From Kuafuiihalomonas sp039024635 (GTDB lineage Bacteria; Myxococcota; Kuafuiibacteriia; Kuafuiibacteriales; Kuafuiibacteriaceae), in assembly GCA_039024635.1 (NCBI GenBank), contig JBCCQA010000012.1, positions 62,001 through 126,000 of the forward strand: 64,000 nucleotides of DNA. Direction: 5' to 3'. The notes under the pieces are model-generated. The model did not search any database, had not been told where the DNA came from, and was given only the letters and a program-made list of their open reading frames with translations. A program made the position numbers and the translations under genes. This document shows, one piece after another, positions 9,727-17,467 of the stretch (within the stretch, counting starts at the first letter, position 1; each line of letters starts with the position of its first letter).

Positions 9727-10806
9727 CTACTGGAGACGGTCGACGTCGTTGAGGTCCTCGAAGACCTTTTCGAGTCGAGCGCGGAACGCGTCCTCGCCTT
9801 TTCGGAGCCAGTTTCTGGGATCGTAGTACTTTTTGTTGGGCTCGTCGGGGCCCTCGGGATTTCCGATCTGGGTCTTCAGGTAGCCTTCTTTCGCTTCGTA
9901 GAAGTCGCGGACACCGCTCCAAAGGGCCCACTGGAGGTCGGTGTCTACGTTCATCTTGATTACGCCGTATCCGATGGCTTCCCTGATCTCTTCGACCGAG
10001 GAGCCTGAGCCGCCGTGAAATACGAAATCGACGGGTTTGGCCTCCGTGCCTTTCTCCTTCGCCAAGTATGCCTGAGAGTTATCGAGGATCTTGGGCGTGA
10101 GCTTCACGTTGCCGGGTTTATAGACACCGTGGACGTTTCCAAAAGAGGCGGCGATGGTAAAGCGGGGGCTCACTTTGGATAGCTCGTCGTAGGCGTAGGC
10201 GACCTCGGCCGGCTGCGTATAGAGGCGCGAGCTGTCGATGCCGGTGTTGTCGACGCCGTCCTCTTCGCCGCCCGTGACGCCAAGCTCGATCTCGAGGGTC
10301 ATGCCGATCTCGTGCATTCGGGCTAGGTATTTGGCACAGATGGCGATGTTCTCTTCCAGCGGTTCTTCGGAGAGATCCAGCATGTGCGAGCTAAAGAGAG
10401 GTCGGCCGTACTTCTGGAAGTGGTCCTCGCCCGCATCGAGCAATCCGTCGACCCAGGGGAGCAGCTTCTTTGCGCAGTGGTCGGTGTGCAGGATGACCCG
10501 AGCTCCGTAGGCGGGTGCCAACTGATGGACGTGAAGAGCGCCTGCAATGGCGCCAGCGATTGAGGCCTTTTGAGCCTCGTTGGAGAGACCTTTGCCGGCG
10601 ACGACGCCGGCGCCCCCATTCGAGAATTGGCAAACGACAGGGGCGTTGACGTCACGGGCGGTCTCCAGAACGGCGTTGATGCCGTTGCTGCCCACGGTGT
10701 TCACGGCGGGCAAGGCGTACCCATTAGTCTTGGCGTGGCGAAAGGTCTCGCTGACTTGGTCCCCTGAAAGCACTCCGACGGGTAGGTCGATCTTGGCGTG
10801 GCTCAT
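9727..10806 (-). CDS. fbaA: class II fructose-bisphosphate aldolase
   Basis: Cleaves fructose 1,6-bisphosphate into glyceraldehyde 3-phosphate and dihydroxyacetone phosphate (and the reverse) in glycolysis and gluconeogenesis in the cytoplasm. The ATG at 10806 gives 359 residues, the length usual for the FbaA (class IIA) branch; an ATG four codons upstream is possible. Visible signatures are the zinc-site motif HTDHCAKK, the family's Ser/Asn-rich early segment (NAPVVCQFSNGG), GNVHGVYKPGN and FHGGSGSS, with the C-terminal NVDTDLQWA stretch that binds the substrate phosphate. It is convergent with the propeller pair, with 48 bases between stops. Confidence 0.96.
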   Translation of the reverse strand: MSHAKIDLPVGVLSGDQVSETFRHAKTNGYALPAVNTVGSNGINAVLETARDVNAPVVCQFSNGGAGVVAGKGLSNEAQKASIAGAIAGALHVHQLAPAYGARVILHTDHCAKKLLPWVDGLLDAGEDHFQKYGRPLFSSHMLDLSEEPLEENIAICAKYLARMHEIGMTLEIELGVTGGEEDGVDNTGIDSSRLYTQPAEVAYAYDELSKVSPRFTIAASFGNVHGVYKPGNVKLTPKILDNSQAYLAKEKGTEAKPVDFVFHGGSGSSVEEIREAIGYGVIKMNVDTDLQWALWSGVRDFYEAKEGYLKTQIGNPEGPDEPNKKYYDPRNWLRKGEDAFRARLEKVFEDLNDVDRLQ

Positions 10807-10887
10807 CGGAGGCAGCATGGCCTTCGGGGGGCCGAGATCCCAGTCCCTAGTGTGCCGGTCATGAAGTTCGATCAGTTTCTCGTCGAG

Positions 10888-11229
10888 TCATCGGCCGTCC
10901 TGGTGGACCAGCTTCGGAGGGAGTTGGATGGCCCCCAGGGACCGAGAAGCCCGAAAGGGCGACCGGAGGGCGGTCGGGCCTCGCCAGGGCGGTCGAGGGC
11001 AGGCGGGGAAGCGAAAGAGCTGATTCGCCCCGTTCAGGTCACGCTGCCAGATCACCAGCTGGCGGGGGAGGCTGACCAAGAGCACCGTGAACACCCAGAA
11101 GACGGCCAGCATCTCCCAGCCCTGGAGATAGAAGAAGCCGGGTTCGCCCACCCAAGGAAGACCGACCGGTCTCGAGCACACTGGACCCGCCCGACCCGCC
11201 CAAGTCTGCGACGACCCAGAATGAGACAA
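10888..11229 (-). CDS. small hypothetical membrane protein
   Basis: A 113-residue frame beginning with TTG, 20 bases downstream of the Cys-rich gene on the same strand. It contains one clear hydrophobic helix (MLAVFWVFTVLLVSLP, residues about 40-55) followed by a basic, Trp-rich segment. I prefer it to the opposing plus-strand frame (10861-11349) because its third codon positions are roughly 80-90 percent G or C in the central part, while those of the plus frame are near two thirds. The C-terminal third is Pro/Arg-rich and less convincing. I do not recognise a family. Confidence 0.45.
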   Translation of the reverse strand: MSHSGSSQTWAGRAGPVCSRPVGLPWVGEPGFFYLQGWEMLAVFWVFTVLLVSLPRQLVIWQRDLNGANQLFRFPACPRPPWRGPTALRSPFRASRSLGAIQLPPKLVHQDGR

Positions 11230-11249
11230 GAGCTCGATTGCCAGGGGAC

Positions 11250-11861
11250 TCAGTCACCGGGATGCACGCAATTCCTGGTCTCAACGTCATCGAGGCTGAA
11301 GGGGTTGAAGATAAGCAGCAGTCGGAGCACGAAGTTCCCTTTCAAGTAGCTGGCGACCTCGGCCTGCTCCATGCAGCCGACCTGGTCCCAGTTCGCATAG
11401 GGGAACCATATACCGCATCGATCATCCGATCGGCAGCAGGACACGGTCTCGACGAAGGGGATCCGAAGTCCACATGCCTCTTCGTCGGGCACGCCCCCGA
11501 GATCGTGGCCGATTTCCACGCAGGGTCCCGAGGCTCCAAAGGCTTCGGGGCTCTCGATGCCGCACGCTCCGCCCTCCGTACAGCAGTGGCGTCCATCGTA
11601 GCCCCCTGACTCTGGGGCGACGGGAGGGCACTCGATAGAGCCGCAGCTCGGACCGAGATAGGGCCAGGCCTCTTCGCAGCCGCAAGCTGCCCATCGACCG
11701 CTATCCGTGCACAGAGCTCGCCCTGGGATCGTCATCCCGAGCTGACTGCTGCAGGCGCAGCTCGCGGTCTCTCCAGGTAGACACTCGGTGAACCTCGGTG
11801 CCGCAGGCTCGAGCGTTGGTTGAGCGAGGAGTGCCCAGACTCCTAAGACCAGACTCGTCAT
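11250..11861 (-). CDS. Cys-rich secreted protein, hypothetical
   Basis: A 203-residue protein with a short hydrophobic N-terminus (probable signal peptide, residues 1-14) and about 18 cysteines spread over the mature part, often as CC or CxC pairs, which suggests a disulfide-rich extracytoplasmic protein. The phrase ESGGYDGRHCCTEGGACG recalls short Cys-rich modules of myxobacterial secreted proteins, but I cannot name the family. Its ATG overlaps the stop of the DUF1552 gene by four bases (ATGA), so it is the third gene of that operon and probably works with the DUF1592/DUF1552 pair. Confidence 0.75.
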   Translation of the reverse strand: MTSLVLGVWALLAQPTLEPAAPRFTECLPGETASCACSSQLGMTIPGRALCTDSGRWAACGCEEAWPYLGPSCGSIECPPVAPESGGYDGRHCCTEGGACGIESPEAFGASGPCVEIGHDLGGVPDEEACGLRIPFVETVSCCRSDDRCGIWFPYANWDQVGCMEQAEVASYLKGNFVLRLLLIFNPFSLDDVETRNCVHPGD

Positions 11862-13129
11862 CGAACCTCCTCCAATGCCCCCAGCGAAGCTTCGTCCTCG
11901 AACTCTCCAATTGAGCCGACGTCCGTTTGTCCCATTGCGTGCATGATCGAGGTCAGAAGGCGGGTGTTCCGCGGTTTGCCCTCAAGCCGAAGGGTTCGGC
12001 CCAGTCGAAAGTGACGGCCGCCCCCGCCGGCCACGAAGTAGGGAATGGGGTCGTTGCCGTGGTTGCCGATGGCCATCTCGCTGGTCGCGACGACGATGGT
12101 CTCGTCCAGAAGGCTGGCACCGCCGAGGTCGACCGACGCCAACTTCTCCAGAAGGCGAGCCAGGAACGCGACGAACCACAGATTGACCTCGATCCGATCT
12201 GCGGTCGGATGGTCGTGCATCACCGAGTGAAGGGCGGCGGGCCAACCGGGAAGCTGGAGTGCACTGTCCGTTTGGGACAGCTGAAGGGTCGCGATCTTGG
12301 TCAAGCCACAAGACAGAGCAGTGACTAATAGATCGCCCTGTACATCAGCCACGGTTTCGAAGCCTTCATCGAGGTCCACCGCGGCTCGACCGCCAATCTC
12401 CGGCCGGCTCAGCTGCGAGTCGCAGCTCAGGTCCCGCAACCTAGCCAGACTCCGCTCGATGGACTCGATGCTAGCGAGGTGGGCGTCGAGCTTGGGCCGA
12501 TCCTCGGCCGAAACGCGGAGACGAGCGTTTCGGAGTCTATCGTCCACGAAGGATAAAATGGTTTCTCGGCGCTGAAAGCTCCTGAGGACATCGGACCGAT
12601 CCTCGGTGGAGAGGACGGCCGAGAAAATCCGCTCGTACATGACCTGGGGGTCGTCTTCAGACGGAACGGGTGCTCCGGGCGCGGAGAAGAAGTAGCGGGG
12701 GGAGGCGTTTCCCAAGACCCCGGTCCGCGTGCTCTGGACGCCGAAGTGCAGCTTTGGAAAGGGGCTGTCCCTTCCGATGCGTTCCGCCAAGAGATGGTCG
12801 ATGGAGGGCAGCTGGGACAGGCCCTCTGCCGGTCGGCTCCCGGTCCACATGGAGGGGGGGCCTTCGCTGTGGGCGTTGAGCTCGGAGTCGATCCCTCCGA
12901 TCAGGCCGTCGATGACCAGGAGTTGATCTCGATGCGGGTTCAAGGCCTCCAATCGCGAACCGAGACCGTGCTCTTCGGGCTGCCAACCCGGCTCCAGTCC
13001 ATCGGGCCAGGTCACGAGCACGAGGTTGGGAGCAAGGGCCTGCGCCTTCGAAGGCCGAGACCTCAGAAAGGGCCCACATAAGGCGGCGGTACCCGCCGCG
13101 CCCAGGAATCTGCGTCGAGAGAAGTTCAT
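11858..13129 (-). CDS. DUF1552 domain protein, Tat-exported
   Basis: A 423-residue DUF1552 protein. The ATG at 13129 puts a twin-arginine signal (SRRRFLGAAGTAALCG) right at the N-terminus, as is usual for the family; the frame is open much further upstream but that part is antisense to nothing meaningful and overlaps the previous gene. Family features include an early LVLVTWPDGLEPG, a GPPSMWTG segment and a late 'DETIVVATSEMAIGNHGND' like region before the conserved GG-rich loop. DUF1552 genes normally sit directly after a DUF1592 cytochrome-like gene; here they overlap by four bases. Function of the pair is not established. Confidence 0.92.
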   Translation of the reverse strand: MNFSRRRFLGAAGTAALCGPFLRSRPSKAQALAPNLVLVTWPDGLEPGWQPEEHGLGSRLEALNPHRDQLLVIDGLIGGIDSELNAHSEGPPSMWTGSRPAEGLSQLPSIDHLLAERIGRDSPFPKLHFGVQSTRTGVLGNASPRYFFSAPGAPVPSEDDPQVMYERIFSAVLSTEDRSDVLRSFQRRETILSFVDDRLRNARLRVSAEDRPKLDAHLASIESIERSLARLRDLSCDSQLSRPEIGGRAAVDLDEGFETVADVQGDLLVTALSCGLTKIATLQLSQTDSALQLPGWPAALHSVMHDHPTADRIEVNLWFVAFLARLLEKLASVDLGGASLLDETIVVATSEMAIGNHGNDPIPYFVAGGGGRHFRLGRTLRLEGKPRNTRLLTSIMHAMGQTDVGSIGEFEDEASLGALEEVR

Positions 13130-14760
13130 GGTCGTGGCTCCTCTGGAAGACCACTGAAGGAAGGACTCATGGCGAGCTCTGTGATCAGGGTTCTCATGTC
13201 GTGGTTGGCGTCGACGAAGGACTCGGTCAGCCGCTCCAAGACGCAGGCATCTTCTTGGGTGGCGGGACGACCGAAGCCCAGCCGCATCCATTGTCGGACG
13301 AAGCACTCCGTGAAGTCGGGAGTCTGCACGATGCGCTCCGATAGCGCCTGCACGCCGGTCGCTGGCCCGTCGGAAGGGCTCCCGACGGAGAGGGCACCTT
13401 GGTCGTCGATGGGGCGCCCTTCGGCGTCCTCGCTCTGGTACTGGCCGATGGCGTCTAGGGCCTCGAAGGAGAAGCCGATGGGGTCGATGAACTGGTGACA
13501 GGCCGCGCATGCAGGCTCGCTATTGTGGGCGGCTAGCCGCTCGCGCTTGCTCTGTCCCGGCGTGGGCTCGGGGAGCTCCGGTATCTCGATGTCGGGGAGC
13601 TCGATGTGGATGCAGAGTAGATTGTCGAGGATCATCGAGCCCCGAGCGATGGGTGAGCTCTCCTTCGAGGTCGAATGAACGGTCATCACCGAGGGATGGC
13701 TCAGGATGCCGTAGCGCTGACCCTCGGGAAGGGTGATGGGACGTTCGGGATCGAAGTCGTCGGGGACGGCGAGGCCGTAGATGGGCAGGAGAGCTCGGTC
13801 CAGGAGTGTCCACTCGGCTGTCATCAGAGTGTGGAGGTTGCCTTCACTTCGTCGGGCGATGGCGTCGAAGAAGCGGATGGTCTCGTCTTTCATCGCCGCC
13901 CGGGCCTCGGCGTCGAAGCGTAGGAAACTGAAGTGCTTGGGCACTTCCGTCAGGCGAGACAGATCGAGCCAGCCCGTAACGAAGCGCTCGCTCAAGCGAG
14001 CTGCTCGCGGGTCGTCGAGCATCCGATCGATCTCTTCCTCAAGACCCGCCCGCGTACTCAGGCCGCCTGCTTCGCTCGCGGCCCACAGCCTTGCGTCCGG
14101 GCCTTCCGCCCACAGGAAAAAGGCCAGGCGGTTCGCGAGCTCGTTTGGCGTCAAGCTGGGGCTCTCCAATCGATACAGGAAGTCAGGTGACTGAATCGCG
14201 GCCTCGACGATGAGGGTCCAAGCGCCAGTGGAGGTGCCGGTCAATTCTCGGCCTCGAGCCCAGAGTTCACGAAGGACGTTCTCGTCCTCGGGCGCCAGGT
14301 CCCGACGCCAAAGAGGCTGGACCAAGTTCTGGAGGGTCCCCTCGAAGCAGTCGGGCTGGTCGCAGGACAGCCTCTCCCGCGGGACTCGTCGAGCGGTGCG
14401 CTCCGCGAGCTCCATGATCGTCCGCGTCCATGACTCGGAGGGTGGCAAGCTGCTGTTCGCTGCGAAGGGGCCCACGGTCTCGTCGGGGGGAAGGGCCCGA
14501 GCGGCCTCCACCGGGACCCGCAGAGCGGCGCTGAGCGCAAGCTCGAGCTCCTGCCTCGTCAATCGGCGCAGCGGCGCCGCTGCGCCTACGCAGGCCGGAC
14601 TCGGCGTCATCTCTTCGTCATCGACCGGAAGCGGCGGATCGACCTCCACTTCGGGCTCCATCTCGACCGACACGGGCTCGTTCGAGTTCCGCCCCGGGTC
14701 GAGCGTCGCTTCGCATCCCGCGCACGCGTACAGGATCACGAGCCATGTTCGCTGTCCCAT
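13126..14760 (-). CDS. DUF1592/DUF1588/DUF1585 cytochrome-like lipoprotein
   Basis: A 544-residue partner of DUF1552. The ATG at 14760 gives a leader with a lipobox-like YACAGC. The early RRLTRQELELAL is the DUF1587-type start, residues about 180-310 are the DUF1592 region (RFVTGWLDLSRL), then DUF1588 (ILSHPSVMTVHSTSKESSPIARG) and the CxxCH motif CAACH at residues 418-422, followed by IDPIGFSFE and a C-terminal DUF1585. CAACH could bind heme c. The family is common in Planctomycetes and Myxococcota and is thought to act in the envelope; its reaction is unknown. Translationally coupled to DUF1552. Confidence 0.92.
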   Translation of the reverse strand: MGQRTWLVILYACAGCEATLDPGRNSNEPVSVEMEPEVEVDPPLPVDDEEMTPSPACVGAAAPLRRLTRQELELALSAALRVPVEAARALPPDETVGPFAANSSLPPSESWTRTIMELAERTARRVPRERLSCDQPDCFEGTLQNLVQPLWRRDLAPEDENVLRELWARGRELTGTSTGAWTLIVEAAIQSPDFLYRLESPSLTPNELANRLAFFLWAEGPDARLWAASEAGGLSTRAGLEEEIDRMLDDPRAARLSERFVTGWLDLSRLTEVPKHFSFLRFDAEARAAMKDETIRFFDAIARRSEGNLHTLMTAEWTLLDRALLPIYGLAVPDDFDPERPITLPEGQRYGILSHPSVMTVHSTSKESSPIARGSMILDNLLCIHIELPDIEIPELPEPTPGQSKRERLAAHNSEPACAACHQFIDPIGFSFEALDAIGQYQSEDAEGRPIDDQGALSVGSPSDGPATGVQALSERIVQTPDFTECFVRQWMRLGFGRPATQEDACVLERLTESFVDANHDMRTLITELAMSPSFSGLPEEPRP

Positions 14761-14819
14761 GAGAGGGGGTGGTTTCGAGGCAGGCGGACCTTCCCGAGCG
14801 AAGGCGCAAAAAGAAAAGA

Positions 14820-15938
14820 TCAGCGGCGGGAAGCGCGGAGCTGCTCGAGGAGGCCGCTGGCACGCTCGGCCACCGAGGCTGAGGGTCGAGCTCGGAGGAA
14901 GGCCTCCAGAATGACGATGGCCTCTTCGGGCCGCTCTCGAGCGACCTCGGCCTCGGCCCATCGAAGGTGGGCCTCTGCCCAAAGGACGCTGCTGGGCTCG
15001 AGGACCTCGATCGCCAGACGAAAAGCCTCCGACGCCTCGCGCGGCCGGCCGTCGCGCATCGAAGATTTTCCGAGGCCAAAGGCCAGGCTTCCCCGGCGCT
15101 GACCTTGTGCAAGAGGCAGGGCCTCCTCGAGTTTGCGTGCCGCCAAGCCGTGCTCCCCCCTGCGGTCGGCGGCCAGAGCCTCGAGCTCCAAGGCATCAAT
15201 GCTCGGCTCCACGGTGGGCGCTTGCTCGGACCGGACCGGTTCCAGGAGCGCCGGCTCCTTCGGTGGCGGGGCAAGCTCAGCTCCCGACGGCCGGCGCAGT
15301 GCTTCGACTCGGGGACGACGCGGAGTGTCTTGCTTCACGGGCGCGACGGCGCGGGCCTCATGGCCCTGGATGCGGAGGCGCTCACCCGGTCGAACCACGT
15401 GCTGTCGACCGATCAGCCGAAGGGGAGCGACGAGCTTTCGTATCTCGTAGCCGCCTTCGGGAAGGGCGACGACCTCGAAGCTCCCCGCCGTCACGAATTC
15501 GACCTCGTCTACCACGTAGACCTGCTCGGTTTCGAGGAGACCGGTGATCTCTGCAGGTGCGTCGAGCTGAGCTCGGAGCCTCCTCGGACCCGAGCTCTTC
15601 CGGACTTGGGGCGTCCGGTCCTTTGGCGTTCGGGTCTCGGAACTTCGGACCTCGGGCTGGACAGACTTCGACGAGGCGATTGGCGCCCGATCAGGCTCGA
15701 CCGGCAGGGATTCGGCGAGGGGCGGGGCTGGCTGGGGATCGCTCACCAGCGATACGAACAGCATGGCCGCGGCGGCCACGCCCGTGACGACAAAGACCGT
15801 TCGGACGGAGGGCCGTTGCCCCTTGGACGCCTGCTTTCGCAAGAGGGCCTGGACGTCCTTTTCTTCGATCGCCGCGCCTTCCCGACGGGAGGCCCAGGCC
15901 CGGACCCGAAGGTCCAACTCAGGATCATCGTGGGGCAT
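14820..15938 (-). CDS. FecR/TPR-like membrane protein, putative anti-sigma partner
   Basis: A 372-residue protein: cytoplasmic N-terminus of about 45 residues, one transmembrane helix (residues about 47-65), a charged Pro/Arg-rich linker, a FecR-like beta region (ITGLLETEQVYVVDEVEF to PGERLRIQGHEARAV, about 135-200), and a C-terminal Ala/Leu/Glu-rich helical stretch (about 255-370) that reads like TPR repeats. Its start overlaps the end of the ECF sigma gene by 14 bases, the usual arrangement for a sigma/anti-sigma pair. The N-terminus has no clear zinc-binding anti-sigma motif, so its role as regulator is inferred from position and topology. Confidence 0.75.
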   Translation of the reverse strand: MPHDDPELDLRVRAWASRREGAAIEEKDVQALLRKQASKGQRPSVRTVFVVTGVAAAAMLFVSLVSDPQPAPPLAESLPVEPDRAPIASSKSVQPEVRSSETRTPKDRTPQVRKSSGPRRLRAQLDAPAEITGLLETEQVYVVDEVEFVTAGSFEVVALPEGGYEIRKLVAPLRLIGRQHVVRPGERLRIQGHEARAVAPVKQDTPRRPRVEALRRPSGAELAPPPKEPALLEPVRSEQAPTVEPSIDALELEALAADRRGEHGLAARKLEEALPLAQGQRRGSLAFGLGKSSMRDGRPREASEAFRLAIEVLEPSSVLWAEAHLRWAEAEVARERPEEAIVILEAFLRARPSASVAERASGLLEQLRASRR

Positions 15939-16500
15939 GATGGGCTCCTTGGGTGCTCGTCCCTTCGTTCAGGAAGGCGGCCAAAGCCGTCCTTGCCCGA
16001 TGTAGTCGGGTCCAGACCGTCTTCTCGCGAACGCCGAGGATCTGGGCGGCTTCTTTGGCCGCCAGACCTTCCACCACCACCAGGACGAGGACCTCCCGAT
16101 GGTCCCGGCTCAATCGAGCCATGGCCCGCTCGAGATCCAGGCTCGTATCGTGGCCTCGCAGGTCTGGCGTTGTCTCGACCGAAGGCGGGCGTTCTCGCCA
16201 CAAGGCGTTGCGAATGGCCTGACGCCTGGCTTGGCTTCGGGCGATGCGGCGGGCGATGCCGAAGAGCCAGCTCCGCACCGAGGCATCCCCGCGAAACTTG
16301 GGCGCGGCCTGTGGGACGGCGAGAAAGACCTCTTGCGCGAGGTCTTCAACTTCATGGCGGGCGGCCCTGGGCTCAGTGCGCATCAGAAAACTCCGTACGT
16401 CGGCGCCGTAGCATCGGTACAGCTCTGACAAGGCCTCGGCGCTGCGAGGACTCTCGTGCACCCTTTGGACCTCGGACTCGGCCGCCTTCATCCTTCCCAT
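15925..16500 (-). CDS. ECF-type RNA polymerase sigma factor
   Basis: A 191-residue sigma-70 family factor of the extracytoplasmic-function type. Region 2 is seen in LYRCYGADVRSFLMR and DLAQEVFLAV, continuing to FRGDASVRSWLFGIARRIA; region 4 in MARLSRDHREVLVLVVVEGL and AAQILGVREKTVWTRLHRAR, a helix-turn-helix. Start candidates are TTG 16524, ATG 16500 and ATG 16491; I use 16500, none has ideal ribosome-site spacing. It lies in a minus-strand series after two envelope proteins and before the membrane protein with which it overlaps, so it probably controls an envelope response. Confidence 0.92.
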   Translation of the reverse strand: MGRMKAAESEVQRVHESPRSAEALSELYRCYGADVRSFLMRTEPRAARHEVEDLAQEVFLAVPQAAPKFRGDASVRSWLFGIARRIARSQARRQAIRNALWRERPPSVETTPDLRGHDTSLDLERAMARLSRDHREVLVLVVVEGLAAKEAAQILGVREKTVWTRLHRARTALAAFLNEGTSTQGAHHAPR

Positions 16501-16548
16501 GACCGTGGTCTCGGACCCTTTCAACCTTCCTCGGTCGCCCCAAAAAAC

Positions 16549-17457
16549 TCAGAGGGTGGGGCCCATGAATACACTGAGGGCTCCGTCGACCCGAGGGAGC
16601 GCGTTCTGAACCTGGTCTTCGGCCACGAGTTCGCTTCGCAGCGGCCAAATACCCAGCTCGGCCGCCAGACCGAAGCGCCACGCGCCCCATCCATGGCTGG
16701 TCTCCACCCGAGCCGCCGTTCGCACGGCCCAAGACAAGTCCGGCGCTTCGAATTCGCGGGGTACTCTCAGCTGGTGAAGGACGCCCGAGGCTCCCGCACC
16801 GACGCGCAAGTACGGCAGGAGAGCCCAGCTCACCCGCAAATGAGGACCTACGCCCCAACCGCCCGGTCCGCTGAAGAGTAGGGGCCAGGCCTCCACACCT
16901 GCGCCCAAAGAAAGGGCCTTCAGTCGTCGTTCGGCCGTGAGCCGCATCAGAAGAAAGGACGAGGCTTCGTCTCCGGCTACCGGGCCTGTTGCACCAAGCT
17001 CGGCCAGAAGACGCCATTTCTTTCGACGGGAGGGCGCTTCTTCGGGGCTGGCCGGAACGAGTGCTGCTTGGCGCCGACGCTCGACCTCTTCGGCCAACAG
17101 GCTCAGTGCCGCGCCCAATTCGGGGCCCGACCCCCCTTCCACGACTTGGATCTCCTTGCCGCCTGCTGCCAAGACGAAGGCTCGGAACAGCGCTTCGTCT
17201 TTGACGACCCAGACCCATAGGTTGGCCGGTTGCCGAGCCTGGCTCAGTTTCAGAGCCTCGACTCGAGCTTCCAGGGGTGCCGTCCAAAAGCCGGCGGGCG
17301 CCTGGACGCGACGAAAGGTGTGGGACAGGAGACGCAGCTCGACTTGTCGTCCGAGCTCGAGGTCTTCGGATGCCGTCGAAGAGACCCAGTGAAAGACGGG
17401 TGTTTCGAGGTCAGCGGCTCCCAGAGTCCAGGTCAGCCAGGCCGTCAAAAGGAGCAT
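16549..17457 (-). CDS. hypothetical envelope protein, possible outer-membrane beta-barrel
   Basis: A 302-residue protein with an N-terminal signal peptide when started at the ATG 17457 (MLLLTAWLTWTLGAA). The first half is a globular alpha/beta-looking segment. From about residue 160 on it has alternating hydrophobic strands with Gly and aromatic residues (GWGVGPHLRVSWALLPYLRVGAG, WGAWRFGLAAELGIWPL), consistent with an outer-membrane barrel. I do not recognise a family. It starts 10 bases after the stop of the lipoprotein gene upstream, so the two are cotranscribed with the sigma factor. Confidence 0.75.
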   Translation of the reverse strand: MLLLTAWLTWTLGAADLETPVFHWVSSTASEDLELGRQVELRLLSHTFRRVQAPAGFWTAPLEARVEALKLSQARQPANLWVWVVKDEALFRAFVLAAGGKEIQVVEGGSGPELGAALSLLAEEVERRRQAALVPASPEEAPSRRKKWRLLAELGATGPVAGDEASSFLLMRLTAERRLKALSLGAGVEAWPLLFSGPGGWGVGPHLRVSWALLPYLRVGAGASGVLHQLRVPREFEAPDLSWAVRTAARVETSHGWGAWRFGLAAELGIWPLRSELVAEDQVQNALPRVDGALSVFMGPTL

Positions 17458-17467
17458 GGGCAGAGAC

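Noticed and set aside
9685..9730. Inverted repeat GTAGCATC/GATGCTAC between convergent genes
   Set aside because: Arms are only 8 bp with a 30-base loop, and one arm lies inside the fbaA stop; too weak for a terminator call.
10861..11349. Plus-strand frame beginning MKFDQFLVESS
   Set aside because: Its start looks protein-like but the rest is low-complexity and its third positions are less GC-rich than those of the opposing small membrane-protein frame.
14967..16502. Plus-strand frame of 511 codons
   Set aside because: Antisense to the FecR/TPR-like and ECF sigma genes.
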